Assembly: GCF_014652555.1 (NCBI RefSeq)
Contig: NZ_BMZA01000003.1
Coordinates: 233,729 to 281,592 of the forward strand
Direction: 5' to 3'
DNA from: Novosphingobium colocasiae
GTDB taxonomy: Bacteria; Pseudomonadota; Alphaproteobacteria; Sphingomonadales; Sphingomonadaceae
DNA: 47,864 nt
How positions within the stretch are numbered: the first letter of the stretch is position 1; each line of letters begins with the position of its first letter. This document shows positions 35,620-42,807 of the stretch, one piece after another. The position numbers and the translations under genes were made by a program. The notes under the pieces are model-generated. The model searched no databases and was not told the DNA's origin. It was given only the letters and a program-made list of their open reading frames with translations.

Positions 35620-36332
35620 GCGGCGTTCTCCGGGAGGGGGGCGAAGCGATCGTCGAACCGGTTGAGGTCGGGCACGGGCAGCACCGGGCGGCGGTCGATA
35701 TCGGCGACGGTCCGGCGCAGTTCTTCCAGCAGCGCGGTACGCGCTTCAAGGCTGATATAGGGGACGTTGAAGCCGATAAAAGGATCGAGCACCGTGGTGC
35801 CGACATATCCCAGCGTGCCCTGGAACAGGTGGCGCATCATGCCCTGCACCAGTTCGCCATGGAGGCCGCGCTCGCCGAACATGTCGTGCCGTCCGCCCAG
35901 GCTCATCGCCGCGAAGCTGCGCTTGCCGGCAAGGCCGCCCTGACCATACACCCGCTTGCCGCCATAGCAGACGCCTGACAGCAGCACCCGGTCGAACCAC
36001 CCCTTGAGGATCGCCGGCGCGCCGAACCAGTAGATCGGGAAGGTGAACACCAGCATGTCGGCAGCGAGCACCGGTTCCAGTTCGGCGACTATATCGGCTG
36101 CCAGCGTGCCGCCCTGGTAATTGTGGCGCTGTTCGAGAGTATAGACCAGCCGGCCCGGGTCGCGGCGATCGCCGAAATCCGCCGGCGAGGCGACCGGGTT
36201 GAAGCCCTTGGCGTAAAGATCGGACAGGCTGACTTCATGGCCGTCGGCCGCGAACTGGTCGGCGATCACGGTCTTCATGGCGTTGACGAAGGAATCGCCT
36301 TCGCTGTGGGCGTGGACGATATGGACTTTCAT
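35616..36332 (-). CDS. NAD(P)H-dependent flavodoxin-fold oxidoreductase
   Basis: 238-residue member of the NAD(P)H quinone dehydrogenase 2-like family (flavodoxin fold). N-terminal KVHIVHAHSEGDSFVNAM is the flavin-phosphate strand and loop. Middle FPIYWFGAPAILKGWFDRVL is the flavin-ring pocket, with GGRHDMFGERG after it. Probable FMN or FAD reductase or quinone/azo reductase; the physiological acceptor is unknown. The operon position suggests it serves a redox step of the nearby acyl-CoA pathway. ATG at 36332 overlaps the upstream stop as ATGA. Confidence 0.88.
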   Translation of the reverse strand: MKVHIVHAHSEGDSFVNAMKTVIADQFAADGHEVSLSDLYAKGFNPVASPADFGDRRDPGRLVYTLEQRHNYQGGTLAADIVAELEPVLAADMLVFTFPIYWFGAPAILKGWFDRVLLSGVCYGGKRVYGQGGLAGKRSFAAMSLGGRHDMFGERGLHGELVQGMMRHLFQGTLGYVGTTVLDPFIGFNVPYISLEARTALLEELRRTVADIDRRPVLPVPDLNRFDDRFAPLPENAA

Positions 36333-36871
36333 GCAGTGATTTCCGTGCTTGCGGGGTAAAGAATGCCGTCCAGCGCGGGCAGCGCTTCGGGTGCGGGATC
36401 GAAACCGGTGCCAACCACCCAGCGCCGTTCCAGAAGCGTCTGGGTTTCGGTATGGGTGAGGATCAGCGGCGCGATAGCGGAAAGCCTGGCGGCATCCGCA
36501 CCGATTTCCTCCACCGCCTGCTCGATGCACGCGCGCATCGCGCCGACCGCCTGCTCCAGTTCGCTGCGCCGCAGGGCCTGGGCCGGGCAGATCGCCTCGA
36601 CGCGGGCGATCGCCTCGCGCAAGGGTGCGGCGCAGGTGTCCTGCGGCCTGGCGTGCTGCCCCAGCGCATGGCCGAGCGTGGCGAAGGCGTGGGCGTCGTG
36701 GATCAGGAACGCTTCCTCGTGCGGGATCTGGTCGCGCACAATGCCGATCGAGCGCAGGATCAGGCCGAGCTGTTCCTGCGCGAAAGAAGCCTCGGCCGGG
36801 ATCAGCGGGACGATGATGTCTTCGAGCGCCTTGCGGATCGCGGCAAGGCGCAGGCGGGTATCAGGTGCCAT
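36329..36871 (-). CDS. small helical hypothetical protein 2, kinase partner (180 aa)
   Basis: Paralogue of the 33140-33643 product. Shared features: M-x-PD at the start, LRL..I...LE..I.P, EQLG near residue 34, and the C-terminal ERRWVVGTGFDPAPEALPAL. It adds a short tail. Sequence is rich in Ala/Glu/Leu helices and has no signal, transmembrane or metal motif. ATG at 36871 has GGGAGA just upstream and overlaps the kinase-2 gene end by 11 bp. The same kinase-then-small-partner order occurs twice, which argues for a real functional unit. Function unknown. Confidence 0.78.
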   Translation of the reverse strand: MAPDTRLRLAAIRKALEDIIVPLIPAEASFAQEQLGLILRSIGIVRDQIPHEEAFLIHDAHAFATLGHALGQHARPQDTCAAPLREAIARVEAICPAQALRRSELEQAVGAMRACIEQAVEEIGADAARLSAIAPLILTHTETQTLLERRWVVGTGFDPAPEALPALDGILYPASTEITA

Positions 36872-38099
36872 GGAGCGTCTCCCGCAGCAGCCGGGCAAGG
36901 TTGTGGAGGCACACGTGGCCGAACCCGGCGAGCCAGGAGAGCAGGATGTCCTGATGGCTCTTGCCGCCGGCGGCGCAGCGGATGCCGGTCGCAAGGACGA
37001 TGATCGCGGACTTCCAGGTGTTCATGATCATGTAGTAATCGATCCGCGCGCGATCGACCGGGAAACCCGAAGCCTGCTCGTAGCGGCGAAAGAACGCCTC
37101 GCGCTCGATCAGGCCGCATACCATGAACCGGCCTTGTGCGTCGGTATAGCCGTACCCTTCCTGCAGTGACCAGGCGAGATCCTCATGGTAGTCGCCCAGA
37201 TGCGCCAGCTCCCAGTCGAGCACGGCCGTTATCGTGCCGCTGTCCGGCTCGAACAGGAAGTTGCCGGGGCGGAAATCGTGGTGGACCAGCGTCACCCGCT
37301 CGATCGTTGGCGCGTTGGCGCGCAGCCACTGCGCGGCGAAGCGGATGATCGGGATCGCCTCGATCGAATCTTCCTCCCACACCCGGTCCCACCAGTTGAT
37401 CGTGCGCAGCACCCCCTCGGCCGAACCTTCGGGCGGCACATCGAAGGCATCGAGCGCGGCGTCGCGCCAGTCGAAGCGGTGGATCGCGGCGAGCATATCG
37501 ACGAACTGCGGGGCCAGCCGCGCCTGCCATTCCGGCGAGAACCCCGTGCCCAGCCCGGAGACGTTGCCTTCCGACCCGGCGGGCTTGGTCACCCCCGAAA
37601 CGAAGCCGTTGATCAGCGAAGGGCGACCGAACCATGCGCCATCAGCGTCCACCCAACGGGCAGGAGGCACCGGGATCGTCCCGCGCACCGCGTTCATTAC
37701 TTCGAACTCGCGCAGCCGGTGGGTTTCCACCACCGATTCGGGCGGTTCGCGCCGCAGCACGTAATCCGTCGGGGCGCTGCCCTGTTCGTGCAGGGTAAAG
37801 CGGTACTGCTCCTTCGATGCGCCGCCGCCGAGCGGAGCCACGGCGTGCACTTCGGCTCCGGGGGCATGGACGGCGAAGAACGCGCGCAGTTGCCCGGCCA
37901 CTTCGGCAAGCGTGCTCGGGCGGTAGGGTGGATCGGCGCGGTTGCGCAGTTTGCGGGTCAGCGCCTCGTCGACCGTGCGTTCGGTGGGGAAGCGGGCCTG
38001 AAGCCGGGCAATCCACGCCTCGCTCGGCGTGCTCTTGGGGTCCTGCGCGCCGGCTTCGGCGACCTTCGGCCGTGCAGCGGTCATCACCATTTCCGACAT
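36861..38099 (-). CDS. APH-fold phosphotransferase 2
   Basis: Second kinase of the same fold, 412 residues, paralogous to the 33640-34812 product. Nucleotide loop LGGGASKEQY (90-99), catalytic HHDFRPGN (His274, Asp275, Asn280) and Mg motif DWELAHLGD (Asp295). It opens the operon and ends 11 bp inside the small partner gene. Both catalytic sets are complete, so neither copy looks inactivated. The N-terminal ~60 residues (RLQARFPTERTV) differ from copy 1. The ATG at 38099 has only GAGG close to it; a start at residue 4 or 6 is possible. Confidence 0.88.
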   Translation of the reverse strand: MSEMVMTAARPKVAEAGAQDPKSTPSEAWIARLQARFPTERTVDEALTRKLRNRADPPYRPSTLAEVAGQLRAFFAVHAPGAEVHAVAPLGGGASKEQYRFTLHEQGSAPTDYVLRREPPESVVETHRLREFEVMNAVRGTIPVPPARWVDADGAWFGRPSLINGFVSGVTKPAGSEGNVSGLGTGFSPEWQARLAPQFVDMLAAIHRFDWRDAALDAFDVPPEGSAEGVLRTINWWDRVWEEDSIEAIPIIRFAAQWLRANAPTIERVTLVHHDFRPGNFLFEPDSGTITAVLDWELAHLGDYHEDLAWSLQEGYGYTDAQGRFMVCGLIEREAFFRRYEQASGFPVDRARIDYYMIMNTWKSAIIVLATGIRCAAGGKSHQDILLSWLAGFGHVCLHNLARLLRETLHGT

Positions 38100-38138
38100 C
38101 CTCTAACCCACGGCTTGATCGGCCGTTGTGATTGTGAT

Positions 38139-38154
38139 GTGTAATGCGTTACAC
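38139..38154. promoter_or_regulatory. candidate TetR operator
   Basis: GTGTAATGCGTTACAC is an almost perfect palindrome: six-base arms GTGTAA and TTACAC around TGCG. It lies 40 bp upstream of the phosphotransferase gene and about 100 bp upstream of the TetR start, in the only shared intergenic space. Sixteen base pairs is the usual span of TetR-family operators. The link is inferred from position and symmetry. Confidence 0.65.
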
Positions 38155-38254
38155 TTGATTGTAAAGCAGCTTATGGATTTGCGCGTTGAAATGGCCGGCA
38201 AGCGGATATCCGGCCCCGGTTCGCAGCCATTTCCGCGCAGTTGAGAGGATGAGC

Positions 38255-38935
38255 ATGATCCGATCCATCCCCAAGGCGGAGCGCCGGGGCATCATTCTCG
38301 ATCGCGTCGAGGACCTCATCAACGCGACATCGAGCACCGATTTCACGATGCAGACGCTTGCCGGGCATGTCGGGGTCAGTCCGACCACATTCTACAACAT
38401 CTTCGGGTCGAAGGGTGCGGTGCTGTACGACCTGCTCAACCGCGGGCTGGACGAGATCATGAGCGGCTGCGACGCGATGCCTTCGCAAGGCGATCCGGTG
38501 CGCGATGCGGTAGCGACGATGACGTTTGCGGCCGAATTCTTCGTGCGCAAATCGCGGCTTTACCGGCCGCTCTACAAGTTCCAGCTCGGCGAGCGCGACA
38601 TGGCGGCGCGGCCGTCCTACCTGACGCGCGGACTCGAGCTGTGGCGCCGCCGCCTCGCCGGGATGATGGAGCTCGGCTACCTGCACGACGATCCCGCCAG
38701 CCCCGGCTTCACCCGCCACGACATGGCGCTGGCGCTGCTGTCGCACTCGTCCGGGGTGATCGACCTGTGGGTGCAGGGTGATCTGGATGACGATGCCTTC
38801 GTCGCGCGGATGACGCACGACGCGTGGATGCTGGTCCTGGCCGTGGTGCCGGACGCGCGCCGCGCGGCGCTGGCCGAAGAGATCCGCAGCCTGCGCGCCC
38901 GTCTCGGCCACTTCGGGTTCGTCACCCCGGCTTAG
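38255..38935 (+). CDS. TetR-family transcriptional regulator
   Basis: 226-residue regulator with an N-terminal helix-turn-helix: RRGIILDRVEDLINATSS, then TMQTLAGHVGVSPTTFYNIFGSKGAVLYDLL, the typical TetR recognition helix and following helix 4. The C-terminal ligand domain is helical (FRKSRLYRPLYKFQLG region). The ATG at 38255 has AGAGG about 6 nt before it; an ATG at 38249 is too close to the same site. It is divergent from the six-gene operon and probably represses it until an acyl-CoA or hydroxy acid is bound. The ligand is unknown. Confidence 0.9.
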   Translation: MIRSIPKAERRGIILDRVEDLINATSSTDFTMQTLAGHVGVSPTTFYNIFGSKGAVLYDLLNRGLDEIMSGCDAMPSQGDPVRDAVATMTFAAEFFVRKSRLYRPLYKFQLGERDMAARPSYLTRGLELWRRRLAGMMELGYLHDDPASPGFTRHDMALALLSHSSGVIDLWVQGDLDDDAFVARMTHDAWMLVLAVVPDARRAALAEEIRSLRARLGHFGFVTPA

Positions 38936-38992
38936 GCATTGCCCAAGCTCCGCGTCCGTTGTCGCTGAACCCGAATCGCCTCACTTTCTCTG

Positions 38993-39017
38993 TTGCAAAT
39001 AAGAATGAGTCGCATTA
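38993..39017. promoter_or_regulatory. Fur-box-like iron operator
   Basis: A symmetric 21-bp core starts TGCAAATAAG and ends GAGTCGCA, with matching T, A and GC positions at both ends. It resembles the alphaproteobacterial/pseudomonad iron box of the GCAAATGAGAATGATTNGCA type. It lies about 155 bp before the siderophore receptor start, in a gene-free gap of about 240 bp, consistent with iron regulation of that gene and the following PepSY gene. Confidence 0.7.
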
Positions 39018-39173
39018 GCGACACTGGCGCGTCGGGGGCAATCTCCGGGAAAACGCGAAGCCGGCACGCGCGCCGGCGTCCGCCTTTGCGGACCCCTGCC
39101 GACGTCGCACGAGCGACGCCGGCGGGTCGGGATAACGGATCGATTGGGCGCAAGCCCGGAACAGGGAATGACA

Positions 39174-41279
39174 ATGAAGCGTGGATACTTGGCCGGAGCT
39201 GCGGCGGTTGCATATCTGGCGGTGCTGGTGCCGGCATCACAGGCTGAAGAGGCGGAGGGTGCCGCCGAAACGGCGGCGCGATCGACAATCATCGTGACCG
39301 GTGCCCGCCAGACCAACGCATCGGGCACCAAGACCGATACGCCGGTGCTCGAAACGCCGCAGCCGGTCACCGTCATCACCGCCGATACTTACCTGGCGCA
39401 GGGTGCGGTCTCGATCTCCGACACATTGAACTATGTCGCGGGCGTCCAGTCCAACCCCTATGGTTCGGACAGCCGGGTGGACGGCGGCTTCATCCGCGGC
39501 ATCAACCCGATCCAGTTCCGCGACGGCATGCACGATATCTACAGCTACTATGCCAGCATCCGCTCGGACCCTTACAACTTCTCGCGCGTCGAAGTGGTGC
39601 GCGGCCCGGCTTCGGTGCTGTTCGGATCAGGCTCGATCGGCGGGCTGCTCAACATGGTGTCCAAGGACCCGCAGTTCAAAAACACGGGCGAATTCTCGCT
39701 GCGGTACGGCACGTTCGACCGCAAGGAGGTGCTGGCCGACGTCAACACCGTGCTGACCGATGGCCTGGCAGGCCGGATCGTCGCGCGGGTGCGCGATGCC
39801 GGGACGCAGACCGATCACGTCCCTGACGACCGGGTGATGATCGCGCCGTCGCTGCGCTGGCAGCCGACGCCCGATACCGATGTGGAACTGCTGGGCCTCT
39901 ATCAGGAAGACGACGGCGGATCGACGGCGCAGTTCCTGCCCAATGTGGGCACGATCAAGCCCAATCCCAACGGCAAGCTGGCGAACAGCCTGTTCATCGG
40001 CAAGCCCGGCTGGGATCGTTACGACGGACGCCTGCTGCAAGGCACCGGCACGGTCAGCCACCGGTTCAGCGAGGCGGTGCGGATCAACCTCAAGGCCCGC
40101 TATATCGACAGCGACCTGACGTACCTGACCCACTATCCGGACAGCTACGGCAACCCCGACAATCCCTATATCGATCCGGACCAGCGCGTGATCGGCCTCT
40201 ATGCCGACGGCAGCATCGCGCGGATGGAAATCTTCACCACCGACAACAATGTCCAGTTCGATTTCCACACCGGCGATCGGATCAGCCACAAGCTGCTGGC
40301 GGGTATCGACTATAGCTGGAACCGCGTGCGCAAGACGGGCGGGTACGGCTATGAATTCATCGATATCTACAATATCGATTATGATGCCCTGTCCAATTAC
40401 GGCGGCGGCATTCCGACCGCGTCGGACCCGAACTTCGTCGGCGGCAGTTTCGAGGACACCGCGCAGAAGCAGTTGGGCGTCTACGTCCAGGATCAGGTCC
40501 GCCTGTACGATCGCGTCTCGGTCGTCGTCGGGGCGCGGCGCGATCACGTCAGCACCCGGGATACCGCAGGGGTGGTGGTGAAGGACAACGCCACCACCTT
40601 CCGCGCCGGCATCATCGGCGATGTGCTGCCGTTCCTCTCGCCGTTCTTCAGCTATACCCAGTCGTTCGAGCCGATCTCGGGCTCTGCAAGCGACGGCAAC
40701 CCGTTCAAGCCCAAGCGCGGGCGGCAGTTCGAAGGCGGGATCAAGCTGCACCCCGACGAGCGCACATTGATCACCGCGACGGCGTTCCATATTCGCGAAA
40801 ACAACCGCCCGGTCGATGACGCCTCCACCCCCGATCCGTTCGACCAGCGCCAGGCGGGCGCGCTGACATCCAAGGGCTTCGAGATCGAGGCCACCCGCAT
40901 CCTGCCCGGCGACTTCGAACTGATCGCCAATTACAGCTACACCCGCATCCGCGAGGCCGGCTCCAGGCAGCAGCTTGAGGATGTGGCGAAGCACAACGCG
41001 TCGCTGTGGACCACCAAGACGCTGCGGCTGGATGACGATACGGCGGTGCGGCTGGGCAGCGGCGTGCGCTATACCGGCGCGCATGTCTCCGGCAATATCC
41101 GCACTCCCGGCTATACGCTGGTCGATGCTCTGGTCGAACTGACCCGCGGGCCGTGGACCCTGGCGGTCAACGCCACCAATCTGTTCGACAAGGAATACTA
41201 TGCCTCCTGCCTGGGCCGCGGTGACTGTTTCGTCGGTGCCGAGCGGAATGTCTTCGGAACGGTCAGCTACCGGTTCTGA
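39174..41279 (+). CDS. TonB-dependent siderophore receptor
   Basis: Outer-membrane receptor of 701 residues. Signal peptide MKRGYLAGAAAVAYLAVLVP, likely cut near ASQA|EE. The plug carries the siderophore-receptor hallmark ETPQPVTVITAD, then SISDTLNYVAGVQ and the GSGSIGGLLNMVSKDP segment. The C-terminal barrel ends VSYRF with a final Phe. The start at 39174 has CAGGGA upstream; a longer frame to 39144 is less likely. A Fur-box-like site upstream supports iron uptake. The siderophore type is unknown. Followed by the PepSY gene after 137 bp. Confidence 0.94.
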   Translation: MKRGYLAGAAAVAYLAVLVPASQAEEAEGAAETAARSTIIVTGARQTNASGTKTDTPVLETPQPVTVITADTYLAQGAVSISDTLNYVAGVQSNPYGSDSRVDGGFIRGINPIQFRDGMHDIYSYYASIRSDPYNFSRVEVVRGPASVLFGSGSIGGLLNMVSKDPQFKNTGEFSLRYGTFDRKEVLADVNTVLTDGLAGRIVARVRDAGTQTDHVPDDRVMIAPSLRWQPTPDTDVELLGLYQEDDGGSTAQFLPNVGTIKPNPNGKLANSLFIGKPGWDRYDGRLLQGTGTVSHRFSEAVRINLKARYIDSDLTYLTHYPDSYGNPDNPYIDPDQRVIGLYADGSIARMEIFTTDNNVQFDFHTGDRISHKLLAGIDYSWNRVRKTGGYGYEFIDIYNIDYDALSNYGGGIPTASDPNFVGGSFEDTAQKQLGVYVQDQVRLYDRVSVVVGARRDHVSTRDTAGVVVKDNATTFRAGIIGDVLPFLSPFFSYTQSFEPISGSASDGNPFKPKRGRQFEGGIKLHPDERTLITATAFHIRENNRPVDDASTPDPFDQRQAGALTSKGFEIEATRILPGDFELIANYSYTRIREAGSRQQLEDVAKHNASLWTTKTLRLDDDTAVRLGSGVRYTGAHVSGNIRTPGYTLVDALVELTRGPWTLAVNATNLFDKEYYASCLGRGDCFVGAERNVFGTVSYRF

Positions 41280-41416
41280 CCCGGGAGGTCGCGCGGGCGG
41301 TCCGCGTTCGTGGGGCTCGACTTCGCGAGAAGCCTGCATCAGGGGAGCCCGTGCCCGCCCGATGCAGGCAGCCGACCAGTTTCGGTCAGCGCGCGTGCGC
41401 CAAAGCTAGGAAAGAC

Positions 41417-42736
41417 ATGGCTACTCGATCCGCCCCTGCGCCATCGGCCGTTGCTCCAGCCACCGGGGCAGGCAAGGCCCTGTCGCGCCAGCTCTGGGTG
41501 ATCCTGCATCGCTGGGCCGGGCTCAGCCTGACGCTGTTCCTGGCGGTGGCCGGCTTCACCGGCATCTTCCTGTCCTGGCTCGACGAACTGGAGGTTGCAA
41601 CTGCGCCGGAACTGCACCTTGCGGCACCGCCGTCACCCGGCGCACGGCCGATGGACGTGCTGGCGATCCGCGACCAGGTGCTGGCCCGCTATCCCGGTGC
41701 CCGGATCAATTTCGTGCCGCTGGATGTGGAGCCGGGGCGCAGCCTGCGACTTCATCTGAGCTGGCCCGATCCGAAGACGGGAATCGAGCAGCCCGGCCCC
41801 GGCTGGGATGACCTGTTCCTCGATCCCTATACCGGGCGCGAACTGGGCCGCCGCGAATGGGGCGATATCCGCCAGGGCATGAAGAACCTCATGCCGTTCG
41901 TTTATCGGCTGCACTACAGTCTGGCGCTGGGGCCGACGGCGATGCTGGTGTTTGGCGTGGCGGCGCTGATCTGGACGCTCGATTGCTTCGTCGGGTTCTA
42001 TCTGACCCTGCCGGTGCGCCACAAACCGCCGGCAAGGGGCACGGTCCGGGCGACAGGCAAGACATGGTGGCGGCGCTGGCAGCCAAGCTGGATGGTGCGC
42101 TGGCGGGCATCGGGGTACAAACTGAATTTCGATCTGCACCGCGCGGGCGGGCTGTGGCTGTGGCCGCTGCTGCTGGTGTTCGCGTGGTCGAGCGTGTCGT
42201 TCAACCTGCCGCAGATCTATGTCCCGGTGATGAAGCAGTTGGGGGCAGAGGACCCGCGCGAAGCGTTCTTTTCGGCAATGCTGCCCCGTCCGCGCGCGCA
42301 CCCCGCGCTCGGCTTCGAAGCGGCGCTGGCGCGGGGGCAGGTGCTGGCCGGTGAAGAGGCGCGCAAGGCGGGTGTGGCGATGCGCAGCGACGGCGAGACC
42401 TATCTGTGGCACTCGCCCGAGATCGGGGCCTATGTCTATGGCTTCACCACCTCGGCCGACATATCGAAGCACGGCGCGGGGACCAGCGTGGCGTTCGACA
42501 GCGACACCGGCGCGCTGAAAGCGGTACAGATCCCGACCGGGAGCAACGCCGCCAATACCTTCACCGCCTGGATCGTCGCCCTCCACACCGCGCATGTCCT
42601 GGGGACGCCCTGGCGGATCGCCGTCAGCCTGATCGGCGCGGCGGTGACGATGCTGTGCATCACCGGGCTCGTCATCTGGACCCGCAAACGCAGCGGCAGA
42701 GCCGGACGATCGCTCCGGCGAAGTGCGGCGACCTGA
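41417..42736 (+). CDS. PepSY-associated membrane protein, probable iron-uptake reductase
   Basis: 439-residue integral membrane protein with four main hydrophobic segments. The N-terminal LWVILHRWAGLSLTLFLAVA is the PepSY-TM signature, with conserved His. A periplasmic PepSY-like region follows, then TAMLVFGVAALIWTLDCFVGF, LWLWPLLLVFAWSSVSF and a final helix (ISLIGAAVTMLCITGLVIWT). Relatives such as FoxB-type proteins sit next to siderophore receptors and are thought to reduce ferric siderophore. His residues in helices may hold haem. The start at 41417 has AGGAAAG upstream; a longer frame exists. Confidence 0.88.
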   Translation: MATRSAPAPSAVAPATGAGKALSRQLWVILHRWAGLSLTLFLAVAGFTGIFLSWLDELEVATAPELHLAAPPSPGARPMDVLAIRDQVLARYPGARINFVPLDVEPGRSLRLHLSWPDPKTGIEQPGPGWDDLFLDPYTGRELGRREWGDIRQGMKNLMPFVYRLHYSLALGPTAMLVFGVAALIWTLDCFVGFYLTLPVRHKPPARGTVRATGKTWWRRWQPSWMVRWRASGYKLNFDLHRAGGLWLWPLLLVFAWSSVSFNLPQIYVPVMKQLGAEDPREAFFSAMLPRPRAHPALGFEAALARGQVLAGEEARKAGVAMRSDGETYLWHSPEIGAYVYGFTTSADISKHGAGTSVAFDSDTGALKAVQIPTGSNAANTFTAWIVALHTAHVLGTPWRIAVSLIGAAVTMLCITGLVIWTRKRSGRAGRSLRRSAAT

Positions 42737-42777
42737 AAAAAAAAAGGCGCCGCCAGGATTGTCGTCCCGGCGGCGCT
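42736..42777 (-). terminator. intrinsic terminator for the second TonB receptor
   Basis: On the minus strand an 8-bp perfect GC stem (GCGCCGCC at 42747-42754 pairing with GGCGGCGC at 42769-42776) is followed by ten T residues (42745-42736 read in reverse). This is a textbook intrinsic terminator 31 bp beyond the stop of the minus-strand receptor gene. It overlaps the last base of the convergent PepSY stop codon. Confidence 0.9.
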
Positions 42778-42807
42778 ACAGGGTTTCCCGTTACGACGGG
42801 AGGGGTC

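Noticed and set aside
33640..38099. Aminoglycoside resistance kinases
   Set aside because: Fold is shared, but the operon context with a crotonase and redox gene, plus the length and motif context, points to acyl-CoA metabolism rather than drug modification.
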